From positions 1-64,000 of the forward strand of contig CATLJY010000888.1 in NCBI GenBank assembly GCA_949987705.1: 64,000 nucleotides of DNA, in the 5' to 3' direction. The stretch's first letter is position 1. Each line of letters begins with the position of its first letter. Shown here in pieces: positions 19,266 to 26,675 of this stretch. Made by a program: the position numbers and the translations under genes. The notes beneath the pieces were generated by a model. That model was not told where the DNA came from. It was given only the letters and a program-made list of their open reading frames with translations, and did no database searches. This DNA comes from Thereva unica. Taxonomy: Eukaryota > Arthropoda > Insecta > Diptera > Therevidae.

Positions 19266-19514
19266 ATGCAGTTGAAAAGTGTACTACTAGCAGCAGTCGC
19301 GATAACTTGCGGTGTTTTGGGGGCAGCTCCTATACACCGGTTCGTGTTAGACGAAAGTCCTGTAGACCGTCCCCGGCTTGATATTGGCAAAGGTTCTGGC
19401 GATTCAGGATTCAACAAGGGTTCTGGCGATTCAGGATTCAACAAGGGTTCTGGCGATTCAGGAATAGACCATGCCCGGCTTGATGTTGACGAAGGTTCTG
19501 GCGATTCAGTATAA
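19266..19514 (+). CDS. Small secreted peptide with GSGDSGFNK repeats
   Basis: 82 residues starting at the first ATG of the frame. Residues 1-20 form a clear signal peptide (basic start, hydrophobic core, LGA before AP). The mature part contains three tandem nine-residue repeats GSGDSG[FI][ND][KH], preceded and followed by related PRLDI / ARLDV segments and a final GSGDS. The DNA repeats of 27 bases are almost identical, so the repeat number may vary between isolates. It has no cysteines. A secreted, possibly glycosaminoglycan-modified peptide (SG pairs in an acidic context) is possible; no family recognised. Confidence 0.55.
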   Translation: MQLKSVLLAAVAITCGVLGAAPIHRFVLDESPVDRPRLDIGKGSGDSGFNKGSGDSGFNKGSGDSGIDHARLDVDEGSGDSV

Positions 19515-19722
19515 CTTCACGCGTGCAACAGTTTAAACACAGGACCGTGTCCAGGTCAGCGAGAAGGGGCAGATGCGGACTAGCGCGAGATTCGAGTTAT
19601 TGGACGAGTACGTCTTAGTCAGCCAAAAATATCTACTTTTTAGGGCGGTACGAGGGGCCGCAGTATGAATCATAATGAGTTTAAACTACAAATAAATCTA
19701 TTTCTACTTATATATATGTTTT

Positions 19723-20550
19723 TTATTTCAATTCGACAAAGCTGGTGGCTGCGCGGCAGACGGGGCATTTTGCTCCCAGCCGCCTGGCGCAGTCTAGGCA
19801 TACACATACATGGCCACAGTCTACGTAGACGGTGTTGTAGAGCTTCTCTATGCAGCAGATACAGAGTTGTTCCTGGGGGGTGGTTTCGTCGACTCGGTTG
19901 TTTTCAAACATCCGGATGACGGTCTTATTGTTCATCGAGACGGCCAGATCGTAGGGGGTGCGCCCATCGTTGTCGGTGGTGTCCAAACTGGCGGCGCCCT
20001 GCTTGCGCATCAAATACTCAATGTTGGAGAGCTGTGTGTTGATGACTGCGTGGTGCAGCGGGGTCCAGCCGCGGTCGTCGGTGACTGCAAAATACAGATT
20101 CTTCCCGCCGTCGACAGAGGCGAGCGTCAGGTGGGGGTTGGCCGCCACTAAATGCAGAAAGTGCTCGCCCCGCAGAGTCCTAATATCGCGGTCCGCCCCA
20201 GCCGCCAGCAGATTCTGGATGTTGCGGGTGGAGGACTGCATCGCGGCCACGTGCAGGGCGGTGTAGCCCCTCTTGTCTTGGCTGTCGATGATTGACCTCA
20301 GCTTACCAGCAGGACTAATATTTAGCGGCAACAGGCTAATCAGGCGCGAGTTGTTGTGCTGCACGGCTACATGGAGCACGGTGCGGCCGCACTCGTCGGC
20401 GATGGTATAGTCGGCGCCCAGGTACATCAGGTTGTCGAATGTAGTGTTGAGCTTGTGTAGCGCACAGTGGTGCAGGGGCGTGCACCCGCGCCGATCCCGG
20501 CAATTTAGGTCGGTTAACCGCTCTCCCAAACGCGCTACAATTCGCTTCAT
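19723..20550 (-). CDS. Ankyrin-repeat protein with C-terminal RING finger
   Basis: 275 residues. Ankyrin repeats fill about 1-215, with signatures such as RGCTPLHHCALH, CGRTVLHVAVQ, RGYTALHVAAM and RGWTPLHHAV. Residues 230-265 form a C3HC4-type RING of the IAP/Mind-bomb kind: CICC, CGHVCVC, LDC, CPVC. The expected activity is E3 ubiquitin ligase, with the ankyrin part choosing the target. It lies in tandem with a paralogue of the same design (20616-21401). No TAAG precedes the start, suggesting early expression. The combination is common in animal proteins but not a nudivirus core gene, so host origin is plausible. Confidence 0.85.
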   Translation of the reverse strand: MKRIVARLGERLTDLNCRDRRGCTPLHHCALHKLNTTFDNLMYLGADYTIADECGRTVLHVAVQHNNSRLISLLPLNISPAGKLRSIIDSQDKRGYTALHVAAMQSSTRNIQNLLAAGADRDIRTLRGEHFLHLVAANPHLTLASVDGGKNLYFAVTDDRGWTPLHHAVINTQLSNIEYLMRKQGAASLDTTDNDGRTPYDLAVSMNNKTVIRMFENNRVDETTPQEQLCICCIEKLYNTVYVDCGHVCVCLDCARRLGAKCPVCRAATSFVELK

Positions 20551-20615
20551 ATTTGGTTATGGTAAAGGATGAATTGAAACTGATTTCGAAATCGAAAAGT
20601 ACACTATTTATATAT

Positions 20616-21401
20616 TTAATTGGAAAAATACAATCTTATGACTACGCTAGGACTCATGCACTGGGGGCAGCAAAACTTTGCGAGCCCGCGCAGGCACTCG
20701 TGGCAGGAAACGATGTGGCCGCACTCCTTGTAGGCAACGTCGCATCGATTCTTGCCGCAAAAGTAGCACCGACTCTTGTCGCACTCTCGGCCGCGCAGGC
20801 GGGCGGCAATCATTTCGAGCCCGTGTTTGGTGGCTGTCTGCTCGGGGGTGCAGCCCTCGTTGTTGGGGATGGCGGGGTCCGCGCCCATTCGCATCAGGCA
20901 GGATACCATGTCGTAGCCCGTTTTGTTGACGGCATACTTTATGTGGATGTGTTGGGCGGGGTCCGAATCGGAGGGCAAACATGTGGTGGCCGTGCCAGCG
21001 GGAACAATGGCCAGGTGCAGTGAGGTCCAGCCGTCGTTGTTGCGCGCATTTATATCGACTCCAAATCGCATGGCGTAGGCGAGCTTAAACTGCTTCCCAG
21101 AGCGAACGGCGGCGTGCACGATATTCTCCCCCTTATTGTCGCGGTAGTTGACGTCGGCGCCCGCCTCGGCCAGCAAATTGGCGCAAGAAACGTAGCAGGC
21201 AGCCACTGCCGCCATGAATGGCGTATTTCCATCGTTATCCGGCACATCTATGGTGGCGCCCTTCCTGATGATGGCTTCCAGCAAATGGATCTCTCCGAAA
21301 GTCGCCGCTAAATGTAGGATGGTCTTGCCGCTCTCATCTCGGTTGTCGATATCGGAGCAGTTGTCGAGAAAGAACGTAAAGCACTCGCGCAAGGCACTCA
21401 T
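20616..21401 (-). CDS. Ankyrin-repeat protein with C-terminal RING finger (paralogue)
   Basis: 261 residues with ankyrin repeats at about 18-205 (SGKTILHLAAT, DGNTPFMAAV, KGENIVHAAV, DGWTSLHLAI) and a RING at 212-248 with CYFC, a fourth cysteine pair, CGHIVSC and CPQC. Same layout and order as the gene at 19723-20550 but well diverged, so the duplication is not recent. The promoter looks early: AATAAATA (21437-21444, minus) and CAGT (21410-21413, minus) are 33 bases apart. Probably a ubiquitin ligase adaptor-enzyme acting on a different target from its neighbour. Confidence 0.85.
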   Translation of the reverse strand: MSALRECFTFFLDNCSDIDNRDESGKTILHLAATFGEIHLLEAIIRKGATIDVPDNDGNTPFMAAVAACYVSCANLLAEAGADVNYRDNKGENIVHAAVRSGKQFKLAYAMRFGVDINARNNDGWTSLHLAIVPAGTATTCLPSDSDPAQHIHIKYAVNKTGYDMVSCLMRMGADPAIPNNEGCTPEQTATKHGLEMIAARLRGRECDKSRCYFCGKNRCDVAYKECGHIVSCHECLRGLAKFCCPQCMSPSVVIRLYFSN

Positions 21402-21479
21402 TGCTGTATACTGGCTATTTTTATTGTATCGCGCTCTATTTATTGTGACTCGTCGAATTGTCAGCGGCTCTATATATAC

Positions 21480-22620
21480 TGACCACCGTCAACTCGACTA
21501 TAAATTGAGCGGTTGCTTCGCGCGCGACCCATTTGCGCGGTGCCTCCAGCATGAATTTTTTATCCCTCGCCCTGACACTCTCTACAGGGGCGCAAAACTA
21601 GTTTGAACCGCTGCAACTCGACGAGGCGACCAGCTCGAGAGCTCTGAAAAAAGCTGGAGGTCCGCACTCGTCGGCGGTCGCTGCACGACTGAGCATTTTT
21701 GTCATTCCGTCACGCGCCTTTAGACATTTTCATACAAAAGAGCTTTTTCCGGCAACTCGACTATAAATTGAGCGGTTGCTTCGCGCGCGACCCATTCACT
21801 CATTAAACTTTAGTTGGTGAGGAGTGAAGCAGGCAGCTCCCTTACCGCCTAAAGTTTTTTTAATTTTATAATTAATGCTTAAGGATGGGCTGGTCGCCTC
21901 GAGCAGCGCAAGCTCGGTGGGTCGATCCGCTGCTGAAAATTGCGCGGTGCCTGGATCACGAAACTTTTTACCCCCGCCTTGGCTTTCTGGTGCCGACCCC
22001 ATCCTTGACTCTGGTTTATTTCCCTGCCCTGGTCTCTTCCACATAAATTCGCTGTAGATCAATTCAGAGTTGAAAATTGCGCTGTATCTGGATCATGAAA
22101 CTTTTTACCCCCGCCACGACATTCTCTCCAGAGGCGCAAAACTAGTTTAAACCGATTTGCCGCCCCTTGACTCTAATAGCGCTGAAAACATATATGCATG
22201 CATTCATCACGTGCTGCAGCTCGTCGAAGCGACCAGCTCGAGCTCATCAAGCTGGAGGTCCGCACTCGTCGGCGGTCGCTGCACGACTGAGCATTTTTGT
22301 CATTCCGTCACGCGCCTTTAGACATTTTCATACAAAAGAGCTTTTTCCGGCAACTCGACTATAAATTGAGCGGTGGCTTCGCGCGCGACCCATTCACTCA
22401 TTAAACTTTAGTTGGTGAGGAGTGAAGCAGGCAGCTCCTCTACCGCCTAAAGTTTTTTTAATTTATAATTAATACTTAAGGATGGGCTGGCGCTCCTCGG
22501 GGTGTGCAGCCCCTCGAATCGAGCAGCAGACGAAATTTGCGCGGTGCCTGGATCACGAAACTTTTTACCCCCGCCTTGGCTTTCCGGTGTCATTAAAACA
22601 CACGTATTCAAGAAAATTCA
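21480..22620. repeat. hr copies between ankyrin and serpin genes
   Basis: Non-coding. Two full hr copies in plus orientation, with palindromes at 21805-21857 and 22403-22455, and a partial copy at about 21487-21540. Around them are three related blocks of the type 'cggtgcctggatcacgaaac' followed by a run of T and C, unlike the other clusters. The serpin gene ends just beyond. Confidence 0.8.
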
Positions 22621-22625
22621 TTTAT

Positions 22626-23762
22626 TCAGATCAATCCATCAAATCTACCAATAAAATATACATTTGACGAATCCCTGACGGCAAAGAAGAATGGTATGTT
22701 GCCGAAGAAGAAGCAGTCGTCCCCAGAGACTGGTGTCAGGACCGCCGTAACTGCAGCGGCCGCCTCTGTGCCCCACTCGGTCAGCTCGATGTGGGTGTTG
22801 TGCGTTAGTTTACTGACCGGTCCGTCGGCAGAGGCGAAGAGGGCCTCCAGCCCAAAGTGCTGCAAGATGGGTTGCAGGTTAATTTCAGCGACCAATTTAA
22901 ATTTGGGCAGTCGCACCATTACACGGGGCTCGGGGCGCATGTGCTGCTCGAGGGATAGCAGGTCCATGGCGAGGATACTGTCGTGCACCTGCGACAGCAT
23001 TACCTCCGGGTGCAGGGGCTGCAGCAGAAACATCGAGAGGTCCCCGTCGGCGTACGGCAGTTGCAGCAACTTGATTCCGTCGTGGGTGCCAAACAAGAAA
23101 GCGCCCTCCACCTGCATGAACCGCATCCGCTCGACGGTGTTGTCGGCGGCGCGGAACCACCCGTCGTAGGTCTGGTTGGCGGGGAACCGCACGCTCCAGT
23201 TGCCGCGGTAGTAGCAGGCGCTGACAGCCATCATGCGCGTGTCCGAACCGAGATCGGCAAAGCTGACCACGTGACTGATGCGGCCGTGTGTGGCGGTCGA
23301 GACGGCGGTGTTGATGGCGGATACCGCCTCCCATGGGTCCGAGTGGTTGGGCATAAACAGCAGGTTGGTCGTCTCGACAAATTCGCTATGCGACCTCGGC
23401 GCCATCGCGTTCAGGGGCTCCAGGCCGCGGTGCGCCTCCGATCCCGGGTCGACCATCGAGTACAGCTGCTTCAGGTTGAACAGTATTGCGACTGGGGAGA
23501 TGACGGTGGTGAAATTTGTCGTTCTGTAGGTGTGCGCAAACAGTGGATTGATAAAGACCGTTGTCGGCTGTATTAATGCGGCCGGGGTTGTCGCTTCTGT
23601 TGCTTCAAGCGGGGTTGCCGCTTCTGGTGTCGGCGTGGTCTCCATCGGCTCTGTGAATACCGCGGCCCGGGATCCCACATTTCCAACGATGCCGATCCCC
23701 AGCACCACCATGGTAACGACTACCAAGCACCCGGCTAACAAACAGTTGTCGGTACGGCGCAT
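22626..23762 (-). CDS. Serpin (serine protease inhibitor) with N-terminal membrane anchor
   Basis: 378 residues. The N-terminus is a signal anchor (about 7-30) and then a threonine/proline stalk. The serpin core shows NTAVSTATHGRIS, the SACYYRGNW strand, VRLPKFKLVAE, and the reactive-loop hinge ELTEWGTEAAAAV at 326-338, ending with FFFAVRD and YFIGRF. The alanine-rich hinge with G at P15 and T at P14 is the inhibitory type. Counting from it gives Val345-Ser346 as the likely cleaved P1-P1' bond, which would suit elastase-like proteases. The length is short because the N-terminal helices seem reduced. Early promoter: CAGT (23771-23774, minus) lies 32 bases from TATTTATT at the edge of the neighbouring mobile element. 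A role against host protease cascades such as melanisation is inferred. Confidence 0.85.
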   Translation of the reverse strand: MRRTDNCLLAGCLVVVTMVVLGIGIVGNVGSRAAVFTEPMETTPTPEAATPLEATEATTPAALIQPTTVFINPLFAHTYRTTNFTTVISPVAILFNLKQLYSMVDPGSEAHRGLEPLNAMAPRSHSEFVETTNLLFMPNHSDPWEAVSAINTAVSTATHGRISHVVSFADLGSDTRMMAVSACYYRGNWSVRFPANQTYDGWFRAADNTVERMRFMQVEGAFLFGTHDGIKLLQLPYADGDLSMFLLQPLHPEVMLSQVHDSILAMDLLSLEQHMRPEPRVMVRLPKFKLVAEINLQPILQHFGLEALFASADGPVSKLTHNTHIELTEWGTEAAAAVTAVLTPVSGDDCFFFGNIPFFFAVRDSSNVYFIGRFDGLI

Positions 23763-23770
23763 CTTGCAAA

Positions 23771-23805
23771 ACTGGTCGCCCCCACATCAATCATACAAAT
23801 AAATA
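23771..23805 (-). promoter_or_regulatory. Early-type promoter of the serpin gene
   Basis: On the minus strand TATTTATT (ending at 23805) is followed 32 bases later by CAGT (23774-23771), nine bases before the ATG. The TATA-like part abuts the terminal inverted repeat of the MITE-like element. Confidence 0.5.
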
Positions 23806-24165
23806 GGGCTGTTTCACACGAGCCGACGGCCAACCAACAGAAATCGGCTGTTATCCGTCCATTCCCTTTTGAAACTCGACGAAAAGTCGCATGGGCTTTC
23901 ACACAGGCCAATTTTTCCAACCAACTCTACGTCAAAACGCTTTAGCTTATTGTTGTTGTTTTGTCTTTTCTCCTTCTTTTCTTTTTCCCAAAGGAATAAA
24001 AAACAACAACAACCACACAGCTGTCAAAAAGTCGTATCGAAAATCGTGTGAGAAAGTTGAATGGAAAAATCTTCCCTCCCCATCGTCCTCTCTCACCCTC
24101 TTCTCTACAAATGACGTTTTCATACGATTTCTGTTGGTCGGCCGTCGGCTCGTGTGAAACAGCCC
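23806..24165. mobile_element. MITE-like element with 41-bp terminal inverted repeats
   Basis: A 360-bp element bounded by inverted repeats that begin GGGCTGTTTCACACGAGCC at each end. The two 41-base ends differ at one base by eye. Both sides are flanked by TA, and beyond that by AAATAAA and TTTATTT, so the target before insertion would have been an AT-rich palindrome. A degenerate copy of the terminal sequence lies inside at about 23891-23925. No transposase reading frame fits in it, so it is a non-autonomous element, probably of the Tc1/mariner type that duplicates TA. It separates the divergent serpin and BIR genes. Confidence 0.75.
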
Positions 24166-24198
24166 TATTTATTTGGGACTTTGCCGCGATTAGAAAGC

Positions 24199-24233
24199 TA
24201 TAAATACGGTACGCGCCGCTATTTGTGACCAGT
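24199..24233 (+). promoter_or_regulatory. Early-type promoter of the BIR gene
   Basis: TATAAATA at 24199-24206 and CAGT at 24230-24233 are 32 bases apart. Because transcription would begin at the CAGT, the upstream in-frame ATG at 24225 would be left out of the message, which supports translation from 24255. Confidence 0.65.
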
Positions 24234-24254
24234 TTTTATTCATCAATCATAGAG

Positions 24255-24647
24255 ATGGGTGTAAAGTTTTCGCGAAAGCAACACCTGTTTACACTCAACC
24301 GAGAAGACGCGAGGCTGGCGACCTTCGACCTCGCGGCCTGGCCAGGCAGTGTCGACAAGCGGCTTCTGGCACGCACCGGCATGTATTATACGGGATTTCG
24401 TGATGGCGTGTGCTGCTACTTTTGCAACATATATATCGATGACTGGATGGACGACGATCACCCGGTGACGAGACACCTTCGCATGCAACCCTACTGCCCG
24501 CTGCTGCGTCATCACAACACCGACAATGTTACCGTGAACCCCCGGCTCATGCGCAGATGCATGCCACCGCCGGCCTACGATGCTGGGCGCAGCTTTAGTC
24601 GTCTCGAATATTTATTCGATGTACGGGAAAATGTGTGTATCGATTAA
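24255..24647 (+). CDS. iap: BIR-domain protein (inhibitor of apoptosis type, no RING)
   Basis: 130 residues with one BIR domain at about 17-84: R20-L-A-T-F, WP, LARTGMYYTGFRDGV, then the zinc ligands C54-x2-C57-x16-H74-x6-C81. Spacing is exactly that of BIR domains. The usual C-terminal RING is absent; the tail after the BIR is 45 residues with no cysteine array. A single BIR can bind caspases or IAP antagonists, and without a RING it could not itself add ubiquitin. The promoter is early type. The next small ORF overlaps its 3' end. Symbol given by domain, not by orthology. Confidence 0.8.
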   Translation: MGVKFSRKQHLFTLNREDARLATFDLAAWPGSVDKRLLARTGMYYTGFRDGVCCYFCNIYIDDWMDDDHPVTRHLRMQPYCPLLRHHNTDNVTVNPRLMRRCMPPPAYDAGRSFSRLEYLFDVRENVCID

Positions 24648-24777
24648 ATTAAGTATAACTTTGATTTATGTAGTTGTGTTTATTTTGGTGTTGGCAATGG
24701 CGGTATGGGCCGCGTTCGCCACCATGACTCCCTTGAATCCCAGTGAACCCTCTACCCCCTCTGAAAACACGGCATAA
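24619..24777 (+). CDS. Small membrane protein (52 aa)
   Basis: Starts within the last 29 bases of the BIR gene in another frame. One strong membrane segment (about 10-32, LIYVVVFILVLAMAVWAAF) is followed by a proline/serine-rich tail. An ATG at 24580 in the same frame would give 65 residues. No own promoter is seen, so it would be read from the BIR message. Accepted because the hydrophobic segment is well formed, but the evidence is limited. Confidence 0.45.
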   Translation: MYGKMCVSIKLSITLIYVVVFILVLAMAVWAAFATMTPLNPSEPSTPSENTA

Positions 24778-24800
24778 GTTGCAGCGCCCGCGGAGCCGAC

Positions 24801-24833
24801 TATAAAGATACTCGAATACATATACTAGTCAGT
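24801..24833 (+). promoter_or_regulatory. Orphan early-type promoter pointing into lef-9 antisense
   Basis: TATAAAGA at 24801 and CAGT at 24830-24833 have the spacing of the other early promoters, but the next sense gene on this strand is nearly 1.9 kb away at 26676. Transcription would run antisense through lef-9. The first ATG downstream opens only a 33-codon frame. Confidence 0.45.
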
Positions 24834-24865
24834 AGCGGCACGTGAAGATTTCATATATTTTATTG

Positions 24866-26575
24866 TCAATTGTCTACAATGCGGTTACCAAACAAAAGAT
24901 GCCCTACAATTGCCGAGTCGATAAAGAGTCCGGAGGGCAGCAGCTTGTCGGCGTCATCCATCAGCTTGATGTTGTTGTAGTTAACTGCGTTGTTGGTAAA
25001 CGATAGGGTGCTGTATCCAATCAGCGCCTTGAAAAAGACGTGGCCGGCCTTTTGCACCTTTGCCGACTTGTTGGCCATCTGCTTATTGGCCTCGTCGGCC
25101 TGTTGTAGGAAGCCGGGGGCCAGCGGCTTGAGCTCGGGGGTGATTTCCGTGGTGCCGTCGTTGGCGTGCACCCTGTTGGCAATCATAAAGAGCGACTCGA
25201 GCGACCCCCGCGCCCCGCTCACGCATATACGGATGAGACTGTCGCACAGCACATCTGCTTCCATGGGGTAGTCGTGCGGCAGGGCGGGGTCCGCCAGTTC
25301 GGATGGTTGTCCGTTGCTCAGGAGCAGTAGCTGTGTGGTGAGGTAGTTGTAGACCTGTGTCGTGACGGCCGATGAGTGTAATTGAGTGAGCGCGGCAAAA
25401 AACTTTTTCAGGATGGTGCGCGTCGGCTCTACATATGTCCGAATGCGGCAGTGGGGGTACTTGGCGTCGAAATCGTCGAGCAGCTTGCGGTTGTAGTACT
25501 CGCTGAGCCAGCTATATGTCTCGTGCATCCGAATGTGCTCGTAGAGGTCGCGGTGGGGGAACGTGAGCGGCAGGCGGCGCTGGTGCATGTAGAGTACGTG
25601 CATCTCTGAAAAGCAGATGCGGTTTTGCTGATAGATGCGCGCATTGTTCAGCATGTCCATATTGGCGCCAATCTCAAGGGTGGTGGCCTCGCTGCGGTCG
25701 CACACAATCCCAATCTCGGTGTCGCCATCGAAATCCTTGTTTTTGTTGTCGAGGTCCGACTGGCCCAGAAAGATGTACTCGTGGCGTGAGAAGAGCACCT
25801 TATTGTGCGCCGTGATTGAGCCGCCATTGATGACCGGGTCCCTCTTGAAAAGCAAGTAAAACGGCAGCGTGATGAACCGCGCGGGGTCTATGGGCGCCGG
25901 GTCGCTAATGTCGATAATGTCGACGGGGCCGTGCAAGTTGAGGAATGGCGCCCACACGTACGGCAGTATAACGGACCCCGGCTCCAGCTCGGGCCTCAGC
26001 ATGACCTGGGCGCGCATCGCCAGCTTTTTCTTAGTCACGGCTGCCCGGATTATCGAGTTTTTGCCCTGCAGCATCTTGATAAATTTGACATCCGACTTCA
26101 TACGAATCTCAAACAGCGGCCGGATCATCTGCAGGGTGGTGGAGACGCGCTCCTCGAGGCTGGCCCGGATCTCTGGCGACAGCTTCAAAAGCAGCTTGGT
26201 CAGCGCCTCTTCAGCGTTGGAGAAGATGAGCCGGCGGATGCGGCGCCGCTCGTCGGGCCCGACGTAGTGGTTGGCGTACTCTGATTGCTGGGCAAATTTA
26301 TCAAGCAGCACCACCATTTTAAACTTTCCAATGCTCGGCCGTCCAAATATTTGTAGAGAGGGAATAACCAGCAAGCGATAGTCATCTATGTGCGATATAA
26401 TTTCGTTTTTACTCTTGAATACCCACGGGTAATTTGTGCGCAGCAGCATACAGCGCTTCGAGTGCCCACCCCCACCATGCCACTTTGAAATCGAGTAAAT
26501 CACTTGGTCGTGTGTAAAAATTTTCTTGGGGTCGCACTGACTCAGCAGGAGCTGATAAATTTGATATGTGAGCAT
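24866..26575 (-). CDS. lef-9: LEF-9, viral RNA polymerase beta'-like subunit
   Basis: Second large subunit of the late viral RNA polymerase. The metal-binding catalytic motif of beta' subunits is present as NKDFDGD at residues 279-285. The 569-residue length, counted from the first ATG of the frame, is near the family norm of about 500. The ATG lacks a TAAG; on the coding strand a TTTATAG and a CAGT lie 25-45 bases upstream, as for an early gene. It is divergent from the membrane glycoprotein gene at 26676. Confidence 0.9.
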   Translation of the reverse strand: MLTYQIYQLLLSQCDPKKIFTHDQVIYSISKWHGGGGHSKRCMLLRTNYPWVFKSKNEIISHIDDYRLLVIPSLQIFGRPSIGKFKMVVLLDKFAQQSEYANHYVGPDERRRIRRLIFSNAEEALTKLLLKLSPEIRASLEERVSTTLQMIRPLFEIRMKSDVKFIKMLQGKNSIIRAAVTKKKLAMRAQVMLRPELEPGSVILPYVWAPFLNLHGPVDIIDISDPAPIDPARFITLPFYLLFKRDPVINGGSITAHNKVLFSRHEYIFLGQSDLDNKNKDFDGDTEIGIVCDRSEATTLEIGANMDMLNNARIYQQNRICFSEMHVLYMHQRRLPLTFPHRDLYEHIRMHETYSWLSEYYNRKLLDDFDAKYPHCRIRTYVEPTRTILKKFFAALTQLHSSAVTTQVYNYLTTQLLLLSNGQPSELADPALPHDYPMEADVLCDSLIRICVSGARGSLESLFMIANRVHANDGTTEITPELKPLAPGFLQQADEANKQMANKSAKVQKAGHVFFKALIGYSTLSFTNNAVNYNNIKLMDDADKLLPSGLFIDSAIVGHLLFGNRIVDN

Positions 26576-26617
26576 GTTGACACTACCACAGCTAAACAAC
26601 GACTGTCGCGGCTTGCC

Positions 26618-26653
26618 TATAAATTGGAGCTAGCTGGCCCAATCGAGATCAGT
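26618..26653 (+). promoter_or_regulatory. Early-type promoter of the membrane glycoprotein gene
   Basis: TATAAATT at 26618 and CAGT at 26650-26653, 33 bases apart. The start codon follows at 26676. Confidence 0.6.
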
Positions 26654-26675
26654 TTTGTTGAAAAGTTTTGTTGAA

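Noticed and set aside
23891..24157. 88-codon frame inside the MITE-like element
   Set aside because: Low-complexity sequence within the element, with no transposase motif.
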